Shown: piece by piece, positions 17,537 to 25,688 of the stretch
Position numbering within the stretch: position 1 is the first letter of the stretch
How the letters are laid out: each line of letters begins with the position of its first letter
Assembly (NCBI GenBank): GCA_910578865.1
Contig: CAJTRM010000026.1
Span: 1 to 40,519, forward strand
Length of the DNA: 40,519 nt
Source of the DNA: an uncultured Dorea sp.
Lineage (GTDB): Bacteria > Bacillota_A > Clostridia > Lachnospirales > Lachnospiraceae
Reading direction: 5' to 3'
Notes under the pieces: model-generated
Told to the model about the DNA's origin: nothing
Seen by the model: only the letters and a program-made list of their open reading frames with translations
Databases searched by the model: none
Program-made: the position numbers and the translations under genes

Positions 17537-17576
17537 AGTCCAAGATGTAAATGGATAGCCACATACATCTTGGACT
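17537..17576 (+). terminator. Long hairpin between jag and mnmE
   Basis: AGTCCAAGATGTA at 17537-17549 pairs perfectly over 13 bases with TACATCTTGGACT at 17564-17576, followed by a weak T-rich tail (TTCGCTAATT). It probably ends the rpmH-jag transcript, with the mnmE operon having its own start further on. Confidence 0.6.
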
Positions 17577-17630
17577 TTCGCTAATTCGGCAGAAATTTTC
17601 AGAACGCTGATAAAAATGAAGGAGGATATA

Positions 17631-19055
17631 ATGATTCACTTTGATGGTTCAGTAATTGCCGCTATTTCTACTGCTATGAGTAATTCTGGTATTGGGATTG
17701 TTAGGATGTGCGGGGTCGGAGCTTTTGAAATTGCTGATTTTATATACAGGGGAAAGAACTCCAAGAAATTATGTGATCAGAAAACTCATACAATTCATTA
17801 TGGACATATATATGATGGTGAAGAGATGATTGATGAGGTTTTGGTTATGTTAATGAGAGGGCCTCACAGCTATACAGGTGAGGATACAGTTGAAATTAAC
17901 TGTCATGGTGGTGTCTATGTTGTAAAAAGAGTTTTGGAGACTCTTATTAAATATGGGGCCAGACCTGCAGAGCCTGGTGAATTTACCAAGCGTGCTTTTT
18001 TAAACGGAAAAATAGATTTGTCACAGGCTGAAGCAGTTGGAGATATTATTTCTTCAAAAAATGAATATGCTCTTCAAAGTTCTGTCCATCAGTTAAAAGG
18101 AAATGTAAAGGAAAAAATAAATCGTATAAGAAATAAGATTATTTATCATACAGCATTTATTGAATCTGCCCTGGATGATCCGGAACATATCAGTGTCGAT
18201 GAATATGGTGAGGAGCTTAGGATTTCTGTCAATGAGCTTCTGAAAGAAATTGATCATCTTCTGTCAACCTGTAATGACGGAAGGATTATTAAAGAAGGTA
18301 TAAAAACTGTAATTGTAGGAAAACCAAATGCAGGGAAATCATCTCTTTTGAATGCATTGACGGGTGAGGATCGTGCAATTGTTACAGATATTGCCGGGAC
18401 GACAAGAGATATATTGGAAGAGCATATCAATCTCCAGGGTATTTCTCTGAATGTTGTTGATACTGCAGGAATCAGAGATACAGAAGATATTGTAGAACAG
18501 ATTGGTGTGAATAAGGCCAAGGATTATGTAAGTCAGGCTGATCTTGTTTTATTTGTAGTAGATGCTTCTTCACCTTTGGATGATAATGATTATCAGATTT
18601 TTAACATTATAGAGGGAAAACAAGTTATTGTCTTGCTAAATAAATCAGATTTAGATATGATAATAACGAAAGAGGATATTAAAAAAATATATTATGAATT
18701 ATATCCTGCAAAATTTGAAAGCGCGAAAACACCTTGTTTTACAGTGATTGAGATATCTGCAAGAGAAAAACATGGAATTTCTGCTTTTGAAGATCAGATA
18801 AAACAACAGTTTTTTGAAGGAAATCTTTCGTTTAATGATGAAATATATATTACAAATGTAAGACATAAGACAGCGCTTTCAGACGCATATCAATCTTTGT
18901 TAAAGGTAAATGAAAGTATTGATTGTGGTCTTCCGGAAGATTTTTATTCGATAGATCTGATGGATGCATATCATGCGCTTGGAAGTATCACGGGAGAATC
19001 AGTGGGAGAGGATCTTATTAATGAAATATTCAGCAAATTCTGTATGGGAAAGTAA
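17631..19055 (+). CDS. mnmE: tRNA modification GTPase MnmE
   Basis: A 474-residue GTPase that, with MnmG, makes the cmnm5U34 modification in the wobble position of several tRNAs. The N-terminal folate-binding domain starts at IAAISTAMSNSGIGIVRM. The G domain shows GKPNAGKSSLLNALTG (G1), DTAGIRD (G3) and NKSD (G4). The C-terminus ends with the conserved Cys motif FCMGK. The ATG at 17631 is chosen because GGAGGATA lies at 17621-17628. It overlaps mnmG by 35 bases, giving a tightly coupled operon. Confidence 0.98.
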   Translation: MIHFDGSVIAAISTAMSNSGIGIVRMCGVGAFEIADFIYRGKNSKKLCDQKTHTIHYGHIYDGEEMIDEVLVMLMRGPHSYTGEDTVEINCHGGVYVVKRVLETLIKYGARPAEPGEFTKRAFLNGKIDLSQAEAVGDIISSKNEYALQSSVHQLKGNVKEKINRIRNKIIYHTAFIESALDDPEHISVDEYGEELRISVNELLKEIDHLLSTCNDGRIIKEGIKTVIVGKPNAGKSSLLNALTGEDRAIVTDIAGTTRDILEEHINLQGISLNVVDTAGIRDTEDIVEQIGVNKAKDYVSQADLVLFVVDASSPLDDNDYQIFNIIEGKQVIVLLNKSDLDMIITKEDIKKIYYELYPAKFESAKTPCFTVIEISAREKHGISAFEDQIKQQFFEGNLSFNDEIYITNVRHKTALSDAYQSLLKVNESIDCGLPEDFYSIDLMDAYHALGSITGESVGEDLINEIFSKFCMGK

Positions 19056-20946
19056 GGATCAATATGATATAGCTGTAATCGGTGCAGGGCATGCCGGCTG
19101 TGAAGCAGCTCTTGCCTGTGCACGACTTGGCTTTCGTACACTTGTATTTACAGTAAGTATTGACAGTATTGCACTTATGCCATGTAATCCTAATATCGGA
19201 GGAAGTTCAAAAGGACATCTTGTGAGAGAGATTGATGCACTTGGCGGAGAAATGGGAAAGGTTATTGACCGTACATTTATTCAGTCTAAAATGCTTAACA
19301 GATCTAAGGGGCCTGCCGTACATTCTCTCCGTGCACAGGCAGATAAGAATCATTATAGCCGTACGATGCGTCAGGTTCTTGAGAATGAACCAAATATTGA
19401 AATTAAACAGACAGAAGTAGTAAATATATTGACAGAGGAAGGAAAAGTTTCCGGAGTGCAAATATATTCAGGAATGATATATCATTGTAATGCTGTCATT
19501 TTATGTACCGGGACTTATCTGAGATCAAGATGTATTTATGGAGATGTGAGTACAAATACCGGACCAAATGGACTTCAGGCTGCAAATCATCTTACAGACT
19601 GCCTTAAAGAGCTTGGTATTATAATGTATCGTTTTAAAACAGGTACACCGGCAAGGATTGATAAAAATACAGTTGATTTTTCAAAAATGGAGGAACAATT
19701 TGGAGATGAACATATAGTACCATTTTCATTTACTACAGATCCTGAAGATATACAAATTGATCAAGTGTCCTGTTGGCTTACTTACACGAATGAAAGAACA
19801 CATGAAATCATCCGTAATAATCTGGACAGATCTCCGCTTTTTTCCGGAGCTATCGAAGGGACAGGTCCGCGTTATTGTCCTTCTATAGAAGATAAAGTAG
19901 TTAAATTTGCAGATAAAAACAGGCATCAGGTTTTTATTGAACCGGAAGGATTGGAAACAAATGAAATGTATATCGGCGGTATGTCGAGTTCTCTGCCGGA
20001 GGATGTTCAGTATGAAATGTATCGTACTGTTCCTGGATTGGAGCATGTAAGTATTGTTAGAAATGCTTATGCAATTGAATACGATTGTATTGATGGCAGA
20101 CAATTAAAACCGTCACTGGAGTTTAAAAATGTAAAAGGTCTTTTTAGTGCCGGACAGTTTAACGGAAGTTCCGGATATGAAGAGGCTGCAGCACAGGGAT
20201 TGATTGCCGGAATTAATGCAGCCAGGATGCTTCAGGGAAAAGATGCATTTACGTTGGATCGTTCAGAGGCTTATATTGGAGTTCTGATTGATGATATTGT
20301 TACAAAAGAAAGCCATGAACCTTATCGGATGATGACTTCAAGGGCAGAATATCGTCTTTTGCTTCGTCAGGATAATGCAGATCAGCGTTTGACGGAAAAG
20401 GGATATGAGATTGGTCTAATACAGAAGGAGAGATATGAGAAACTCCTTAAAAAGAAAAAATTAATTTCAGATGAAATTGAAAGATTAAAAAATGTACATG
20501 TAGGTGTGAATAAAGAAGTTCAGGATTTATTGCAGGAATATGGAAGCACTCTTCTTTCATCAGGGGTTTCCCTTGCGGAATTAATCCGGAGACCGGAGTT
20601 ATCTTATTCTATTTTAAAACCTGTTGATATTACAAGACCTGAGTTTCCCAAAGAATTATCAGATGAGGTAGAAGAGCAGGTAAACATATCTATTAAGTAT
20701 GACGGATATATATCGCGTCAGGAAAAACAGGTAGAACAGTTTAAAAAGCTGGAAAAGAAAAAAATACCAGATGATATTGATTATGATAATGTTAAAAGTC
20801 TTAGAATTGAAGCTTTACAGAAATTAAAGGAATACCGGCCTTCTTCCATTGGACAGGCTTCCAGAATATCAGGAGTTTCCCCGGCAGATATATCTGTTTT
20901 ACTTGTGTATCTCAACGGAGCATCCGGAAAAATTAATAAGATATAA
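19021..20946 (+). CDS. mnmG: tRNA uridine 5-carboxymethylaminomethyl modification enzyme MnmG
   Basis: A 641-residue FAD enzyme, the partner of MnmE. The dinucleotide-binding motif is VIGAGHAGCEAA near residues 18-29. Other family signatures are PCNPNIGGSSKGHL, RTGTPAR-type FKTGTPARID, and GYEEAAAQGLIAG. The C-terminal helical domain binds tRNA and MnmE. The ATG at 19021 is the best start, although it lies inside the end of mnmE. A longer in-frame extension upstream would be fully inside mnmE and is not supported. Confidence 0.97.
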   Translation: MKYSANSVWESKDQYDIAVIGAGHAGCEAALACARLGFRTLVFTVSIDSIALMPCNPNIGGSSKGHLVREIDALGGEMGKVIDRTFIQSKMLNRSKGPAVHSLRAQADKNHYSRTMRQVLENEPNIEIKQTEVVNILTEEGKVSGVQIYSGMIYHCNAVILCTGTYLRSRCIYGDVSTNTGPNGLQAANHLTDCLKELGIIMYRFKTGTPARIDKNTVDFSKMEEQFGDEHIVPFSFTTDPEDIQIDQVSCWLTYTNERTHEIIRNNLDRSPLFSGAIEGTGPRYCPSIEDKVVKFADKNRHQVFIEPEGLETNEMYIGGMSSSLPEDVQYEMYRTVPGLEHVSIVRNAYAIEYDCIDGRQLKPSLEFKNVKGLFSAGQFNGSSGYEEAAAQGLIAGINAARMLQGKDAFTLDRSEAYIGVLIDDIVTKESHEPYRMMTSRAEYRLLLRQDNADQRLTEKGYEIGLIQKERYEKLLKKKKLISDEIERLKNVHVGVNKEVQDLLQEYGSTLLSSGVSLAELIRRPELSYSILKPVDITRPEFPKELSDEVEEQVNISIKYDGYISRQEKQVEQFKKLEKKKIPDDIDYDNVKSLRIEALQKLKEYRPSSIGQASRISGVSPADISVLLVYLNGASGKINKI

Positions 20947-20961
20947 TTAATGGAGAATCAT

Positions 20962-21672
20962 ATGAGTCATTTATTAGAATCAAAGGCGAAGGAGCTTTCT
21001 CTTACATTTAGTGAAAGACAGATAAAACAGTTTGAAGATTATTATCGTATCCTTATAGAATGGAACCATGTAATGAATCTCACTGCTATAACAGAGTATG
21101 AAGAGGTTGTTGAAAAACACTTTATTGACAGTTTGTCAATTATAAATGCTGTGGATTTCAGTGAAATATTTAATATTATTGACATAGGAACAGGGGCTGG
21201 GTTTCCGGGAATTCCTCTGAAGATTGCATTTCCTGACATCAACATAACTCTTCTCGATTCTCTGAATAAACGTGTAAAATTTTTGAATGAGGTTATTGAG
21301 CAATTAGGTCTTAATAATATAAATGCCATTCATGGACGTGCTGAAGATTATGCAAAACAAAAAGAATACAGAGAGCAATATGATCTTTGTGTGTCTCGTG
21401 CAGTTGCTAATCTGTCTACACTCTCGGAATATTGTCTTCCATATGTAAAAATCAATGGATTGTTTATTCCATATAAATCAGGGGATATTGATGTTGAATT
21501 AGAAAAATCGGAACATGCTGTCAGCATCCTGGGCGGAGTTGTCAGTGATGTTATTAGATTTCAGCTTCCAGGCACAGATATTGGAAGATCCTTTGTGAAA
21601 ATTAAAAAGATAAAATCTACCGGGAAGAAGTATCCTCGTAAAGCTGGTCTGCCATCAAAGGAACCTTTATGA
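20962..21672 (+). CDS. rsmG: 16S rRNA (guanine-N7) methyltransferase RsmG
   Basis: A 236-residue SAM-dependent methyltransferase that modifies G527 (E. coli numbering) of 16S rRNA. The SAM-binding motif is DIGTGAGFPGIPLKIAFP near residues 73-90, followed by LLDSLNKRVKFLNEV and the conserved SRAVANLSTLSEYC. The ATG at 20962 is preferred because TGGAGA precedes it. Another ATG at 20950 lacks a ribosome site. It follows mnmG closely and ends inside a terminator hairpin. Confidence 0.97.
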   Translation: MSHLLESKAKELSLTFSERQIKQFEDYYRILIEWNHVMNLTAITEYEEVVEKHFIDSLSIINAVDFSEIFNIIDIGTGAGFPGIPLKIAFPDINITLLDSLNKRVKFLNEVIEQLGLNNINAIHGRAEDYAKQKEYREQYDLCVSRAVANLSTLSEYCLPYVKINGLFIPYKSGDIDVELEKSEHAVSILGGVVSDVIRFQLPGTDIGRSFVKIKKIKSTGKKYPRKAGLPSKEPL

Positions 21673-21700
21673 TTTGATGGCAGAGCTATAGTTGTTTTTT
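21649..21700 (+). terminator. Terminator of the mnmE-mnmG-rsmG operon
   Basis: CTGCCATCAAA at 21649-21659 pairs perfectly with TTTGATGGCAG at 21673-21683, and a T6 run ends at 21700. The left arm lies inside the last codons of rsmG. Confidence 0.8.
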
Positions 21701-21713
21701 AATAGTAGTTTTA

Positions 21714-22040
21714 TTAAGTAGTCTTTTTCTTTTTTGGTTTTGGTGCAGGCAGTTCTTCATAGCTGGCTGATATGAATCTCGTCATTAAATCATAGTCATC
21801 AACATTATCTATGACATAGTGTGGCTTTGCTCCGGTATAGGGAGAAGCTTCTTCATATTCTGAATATATCTTTGCTCCTGCTTCTGTCTTTTTTACAAAA
21901 AATTGATTATCGCATATAACACCAATGATTTTAGAATTGCAATAGATACCATATTCTCCAAACATTTTCTTGTAAGTTATTTCTCCCGCGCCGCTTATTT
22001 GTTCACATACATATTCTACAAAATCCAAATTTGAAGCCAT
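21714..22040 (-). CDS. TfoX/Sxy N-terminal domain protein
   Basis: A 108-residue protein consisting of the TfoX N-terminal domain: EYVCEQISGAGEITYKKMFG, then GEYGIYCNSKIIGVICDNQFFVK, and the PYTGAKPHYVID segment. It ends in a basic tail (KPKKKKTT). In Proteobacteria two-domain TfoX proteins control competence. This stand-alone domain in a Firmicute has no established role. It is read towards rsmG, convergent with that operon. The noncoding region upstream, towards parA, holds repeats and parS sites. Confidence 0.85.
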   Translation of the reverse strand: MASNLDFVEYVCEQISGAGEITYKKMFGEYGIYCNSKIIGVICDNQFFVKKTEAGAKIYSEYEEASPYTGAKPHYVIDNVDDYDLMTRFISASYEELPAPKPKKKKTT

Positions 22041-22133
22041 AATCTCTTATCCTTTCATTTTAATTTATATTGCAATTGTAGCATTTAAATACGAATCTTA
22101 CAATTACAATATCTATTTTAATTCCTTTTATAG

Positions 22134-22293
22134 TAATAGTTCAGCCATAGCCAGTATAACATGTGAATCATGTTTGAATGAATGAACAGTTATACCGGCT
22201 ATGAGCGGAACGCCTGATTATGAGTAAAAAGAGTTGCAAAGCAACGAAAAGCATGTAAATGCGGTTTTGCGAATGGCGTGGAATGAACTGTTA
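22134..22293. repeat. 160-base inverted-repeat-bounded element (MITE-like)
   Basis: The element is bounded by TAATAGTTCA at 22134-22143 and TGAACTGTTA at 22284-22293, which pair at 9 of 10 positions. Inside, CATAGCCAGTATAAC at 22146-22160 pairs with GTTATACCGGCTATG at 22189-22203 at 14 of 15 positions. No open reading frame of note. It could be a miniature mobile element or a structured RNA. I cannot tell which from one copy. Confidence 0.5.
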
Positions 22294-22314
22294 TCTTTGA
22301 TAAATTTTATAATA

Positions 22315-22330
22315 TGTTTCACGTGAAACA
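22315..22330. other. parS centromere site 1
   Basis: TGTTTCACGTGAAACA, a perfect 16-base palindrome matching the Firmicute parS consensus. It is the loading site for chromosomal ParB (Spo0J), encoded 1.9 kb to the right. Confidence 0.95.
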
Positions 22331-22421
22331 TATTCTTATAATTGATTTGCTTGGTGGATATGGGATATTCGATTCTGCACTATAGATTTGTAATTCTGAT
22401 GTGTTATAGTTTAGTTTACAT

Positions 22422-23010
22422 CGATTGACATTAACGCTGCCAGTTGGCAAAGGATAATGCATGGAGTTTTTATTCCATGTCTATTAAGAATACACTCAAG
22501 GAATAAATGGACAGACGGTTTTTTACTATCGATTTGCAATCCTTCAAGGTACAAAACTCCTTAACGCTGGTTATATAGTCAAGAAAATGATTGAACAGCA
22601 GGAAAATAGTGTTTTTTGGTGACTGGCAAGATGATAGAATGAAGCGAATAAGATGTACGCCGATTGACATTAACATCTACAGCTATCAAAGAACATTGCT
22701 TGAGATATGTAACCTTTTGTTTACTGAGAGTACCCTCAGTGTACAAGGAGACACACGGTTTCGCACCACAGATTTGCGTTTCTGCTGCGTTACTGTCGTT
22801 CAGCGTACGTCCAGTACGCTTCATTCCAGTGCCTTACAGAAGCGCAAATCTGTGGCGCAAAACTCCTCAGGACCCCAAGTACCATCTTTGGGTGGCTGAC
22901 AAGGCAACGGAATGAGGCGTACTGGACGTACGCCGATTGACGTTAACGCCGACAGCCGCCAAAAGACGGTACTTGAGGCGTGTATCCCTTTGTTCACTGA
23001 GGGTATTATT
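22422..23010. repeat. Degenerate tandem repeats with nested long inverted repeats
   Basis: Three copies of a unit that starts CGATTGACRTTAAC lie at 22422, 22661 and 22932, spaced 239 and 271 bases, with the third copy partial. The second unit is itself largely palindromic: 22766-22784 pairs with 22837-22855 (18 of 19), and 22801-22827 pairs with 22909-22935 (25 of 27). The first copy is strongly decayed. The short open frames here overlap on both strands and look spurious. The repeats resemble dispersed noncoding repeats in gut Clostridia, but I have no comparison to confirm that. Confidence 0.65.
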
Positions 23011-23258
23011 ATCGGATAAAAAATAATAATCTGGATGAATCAAGAACAATGAATTCTGTTTTTTGCTATTCTGCATACTAGAAGTACAAAAAATATGAAT
23101 TAATTTCCTATACTCTACAGTTTGACTATTGATTTATGATTTTTTTAGAGAAGATAATTAGGGGGTATGTGAAGAAATATTCAAATATTATTGTTTTATA
23201 ATATTTACTATTTTTTTAAATATTTATTCTTAAAATATTTCAGACATGTATTAATAGA

Positions 23259-23274
23259 TGTTTCACGTGAAACA
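23259..23274. other. parS centromere site 2
   Basis: TGTTTCACGTGAAACA, a second perfect copy, 144 bases upstream of the parA start codon. Confidence 0.95.
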
Positions 23275-23297
23275 TTAAAATATAACAAATCAGGATA

Positions 23298-23313
23298 TTA
23301 TTCATGTAAAACA
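23298..23313. other. Decayed parS-like site
   Basis: TTATTCATGTAAAACA matches the parS palindrome at 12 of 16 positions and lies between the two perfect sites. It may be a relic or a weak ParB site. Confidence 0.3.
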
Positions 23314-23335
23314 TTTATCAAAAATATAAAAAATA

Positions 23336-23351
23336 TGTTTCACGTGAAACA
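23336..23351. other. parS centromere site 3
   Basis: TGTTTCACGTGAAACA, a third perfect copy, ending 25 bases upstream of the extended -10 box of parA, so ParB bound here could also affect parAB transcription. Confidence 0.95.
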
Positions 23352-23376
23352 TTTACTAGATAAGTAATTTGAAAGA

Positions 23377-23385
23377 TGTTATACT
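23377..23385 (+). promoter_or_regulatory. parA: Extended -10 promoter element of parAB
   Basis: TGTTATACT fits an extended -10 box (TGn followed by TATACT). No good -35 hexamer lies at 17 bases. The start codon of parA is 32 bases downstream. Confidence 0.45.
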
Positions 23386-23416
23386 GAAACTAAGCAAAAA
23401 AGAAAGGTGATAAAAA

Positions 23417-24187
23417 ATGGGAAAAGTTATAGCTATTGCAAATCAGAAGGGTGGAGTTGGAAAGACCACTACAGCTATTAATTTATCTTCATGTCTTGCA
23501 GAAAAAGGACAAAAAGTCCTGTCAGTTGATATGGATCCACAGGGAAATATGACTAGTGGATTAGGTGTAGATAAAGAAGAATTAGAGAATACAATTTATG
23601 ACCTGATTATTGGTGAATCTACAATTGAAGATGTATTAATAAAAGATGTTATGGACAATTTAGATGTTATACCTACAAGCATTGATTTGTCTGGTGCAGA
23701 AATAGAATTACTTGATATTAATGAGAAAGAATATATTGTGAGAAATGCTATTACAAAAATAAAGGACAATTATGATTATATTATTATTGATTGTCCTCCT
23801 TCATTAAGCATATTAACAATTAATGCAATGACTACAGCAAATTCTGTTCTTGTGCCAATTCAATGTGAGTATTATGCGTTGGAAGGATTAAGTCAATTAA
23901 TACATACCGTAGAACTGGTAAGAGATAGATTGAATCCGGATCTTACGATAGAAGGTGTTGTTTTTACAATGTATGATGCAAGAACAAATTTATCTTTACA
24001 GGTTGTTGAAAATGTAAAAGATAATCTGGAACAAAATATATATAAAACAATTATACCAAGAAATATTCGTTTAGCAGAAGCACCAAGCTATGGTATGCCA
24101 ATTAATAAGTATGATCCCAAATCGGTTGGATCTGATAGCTATATGAGACTAGCTGATGAAGTCATAAGTAGAAAAAATGATTTATAA
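23417..24187 (+). CDS. parA: Chromosome partitioning ATPase ParA (Soj)
   Basis: A 256-residue deviant-Walker ATPase. Residues 9-18 are KGGVGKTTTA with the signature lysine, then SVDMDPQGNMTSGLG, and YIIIDCPPSLSILTINAM. AAAGGTGAT precedes the ATG. ATP-bound Soj binds DNA and acts with ParB in origin segregation and, by family, in control of DnaA activity. It lies 21 bases upstream of parB and just downstream of three parS sites. Confidence 0.96.
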   Translation: MGKVIAIANQKGGVGKTTTAINLSSCLAEKGQKVLSVDMDPQGNMTSGLGVDKEELENTIYDLIIGESTIEDVLIKDVMDNLDVIPTSIDLSGAEIELLDINEKEYIVRNAITKIKDNYDYIIIDCPPSLSILTINAMTTANSVLVPIQCEYYALEGLSQLIHTVELVRDRLNPDLTIEGVVFTMYDARTNLSLQVVENVKDNLEQNIYKTIIPRNIRLAEAPSYGMPINKYDPKSVGSDSYMRLADEVISRKNDL

Positions 24188-24207
24188 CTAATAGGAAGGA
24201 GAATAGT

Positions 24208-25122
24208 ATGGCGGTAAAGAAAAAAGGCCTGGGTAAAGGTCTGGATAGTTTAATTCCTGATAATAAGCCGGCAAATAAATCTGCAGATTTGCAAATTTCA
24301 TCTGACTCTAAAGAATCAGAATTAAATTCTGGTGAACAAATGATGAAAATTAATATGGTAGAGCCAAACAGGGATCAACCGCGTAAAAATTTTGAAGAAG
24401 ATGCATTGCTTGAATTATCGGACTCTATAAAACAATTTGGTATTCTTCAGCCATTATTGGTAAGAAAGAGAAAAGACTATTATGAAATAATTGCAGGAGA
24501 AAGAAGATGGCGTGCAGCTAAGATGGCAGGTATTAAAGAAATTCCTGTAATTATAAAAGACTATACGGAGCAAGAAATTATTGAAATCGGGTTGATTGAA
24601 AATATTCAGCGTGAAAATTTAAATCCGATTGAAGAAGCAATGGCATTTAAAAGACTATTGGAAGAATTTAATCTGAAACAGGATGAGGTTGCGGAAAGAG
24701 TATCAAAAAGCAGGACGGCAGTGACAAATTCCATGAGACTGCTGAAGCTGAATGAAAAAGTACAACAGATGATAGTAGATGATATGATCTCTACAGGCCA
24801 TGCGAGAGCTCTCCTTGCAATAGACGACAAAATACTTCAATATGATCTTGCAAATAAAATTTTCGATGAAAAACTGAGCGTACGTGAAACAGAAAAGCTT
24901 GTAAAGGAAATTAAAAATCCCAAAAAGCCAAAAGTTAAAAAAGAAATCAAAAATACATTTGTATACACTGATCTTGAAAACAGAATGAAGGAAGTTATGG
25001 GAACTAAGGTAAGTATTGCATCAAAAGGAAATGGAAAGGGAAAGATAGAAATAGAGTACTATTCGGACATGGAATTAGAACGAATGTTCGATATGATAAT
25101 GAGTATTGGAAAGGATGAATAA
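24208..25122 (+). CDS. parB: Chromosome partitioning protein ParB (Spo0J)
   Basis: A 304-residue CTP-dependent DNA clamp. The N-terminal basic stretch KKKGLGKGLDSLIP is the ParA-contacting peptide. The CTPase/ParB domain holds IIAGERRWRAAKMAG, then ENIQRENLNPIEEA. The helix-turn-helix is near VAERVSKSRTAVTNSMRLLKL, and the C-terminus is a dimerisation domain. Known parS sites in its neighbourhood are perfect matches. It follows parA closely in the same operon. Confidence 0.96.
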   Translation: MAVKKKGLGKGLDSLIPDNKPANKSADLQISSDSKESELNSGEQMMKINMVEPNRDQPRKNFEEDALLELSDSIKQFGILQPLLVRKRKDYYEIIAGERRWRAAKMAGIKEIPVIIKDYTEQEIIEIGLIENIQRENLNPIEEAMAFKRLLEEFNLKQDEVAERVSKSRTAVTNSMRLLKLNEKVQQMIVDDMISTGHARALLAIDDKILQYDLANKIFDEKLSVRETEKLVKEIKNPKKPKVKKEIKNTFVYTDLENRMKEVMGTKVSIASKGNGKGKIEIEYYSDMELERMFDMIMSIGKDE

Positions 25123-25128
25123 ATATAT

Positions 25129-25647
25129 ATGGAAAGTAAGATATTGAGTATGATCGGAATTGATCCTGCATTGATATTTTTGTTTTTGTTTATTCTGGTT
25201 ATTGTATTGTTTATATTAAATCTTAATGTTACAATGAAATACAATAGGCTGAAAAGCAGTTATGCAACGTTTATGAGAGGAAAAGATGGAAAGACTTTAG
25301 AAGAAAGCATGAGAGACAGGTTTTCCGAGGTTGATACTATTCTTAAGGTAACAAAGCAGAATCGTATGGACATTAGGGAAATCAATAAAAAAATAGAGAA
25401 AAGTTATCAAAAATCCGGTATCGTGAAATATGATGCATTCAATGAAATGGGTGGAAAGCTGAGTTTTGCAATTGCAATGCTTGACAGTAAAAATAGCGGA
25501 TGGATTATCAATGCCATGCACAGCCGCGAAGGATGTTATACTTATGTAAAAGAAATTGTTAAGGGCGAAAGTTATGTAGAACTTGCAGAAGAAGAAGCAG
25601 AAGCACTTGATAAGGCGATTTTCCTGGAATATGGTCCGGAAATCTAA
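25129..25647 (+). CDS. DUF4446 family membrane-anchored protein
   Basis: A 172-residue protein with a single N-terminal membrane helix at about residues 14-32 (PALIFLFLFILVIVLFILNL), followed by a charged helical segment and a soluble C-terminal domain (KYDAFNEMGGKLSFAIAMLD and on). The gene sits just downstream of parB. DUF4446 is a conserved family I associate with parAB neighbourhoods in Clostridia, function unknown. A weak ribosome site (AAAGGATGAA) overlaps the end of parB. Confidence 0.85.
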   Translation: MESKILSMIGIDPALIFLFLFILVIVLFILNLNVTMKYNRLKSSYATFMRGKDGKTLEESMRDRFSEVDTILKVTKQNRMDIREINKKIEKSYQKSGIVKYDAFNEMGGKLSFAIAMLDSKNSGWIINAMHSREGCYTYVKEIVKGESYVELAEEEAEALDKAIFLEYGPEI

Positions 25648-25688
25648 TACACAACACAAAAGATAGCAGGGAATAAGGAGGAGAAAAA

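Noticed and set aside
22470..23076. Several open frames of 68-102 codons on both strands between the TfoX-N gene and parA
   Set aside because: They overlap each other within the palindromic repeats, lack ribosome sites and follow the repeat structure, so they are most likely spurious.
24876..24891. parS-like half site ACGTGAAACA inside parB
   Set aside because: Only one arm of the palindrome matches. The other arm differs at nearly every base.
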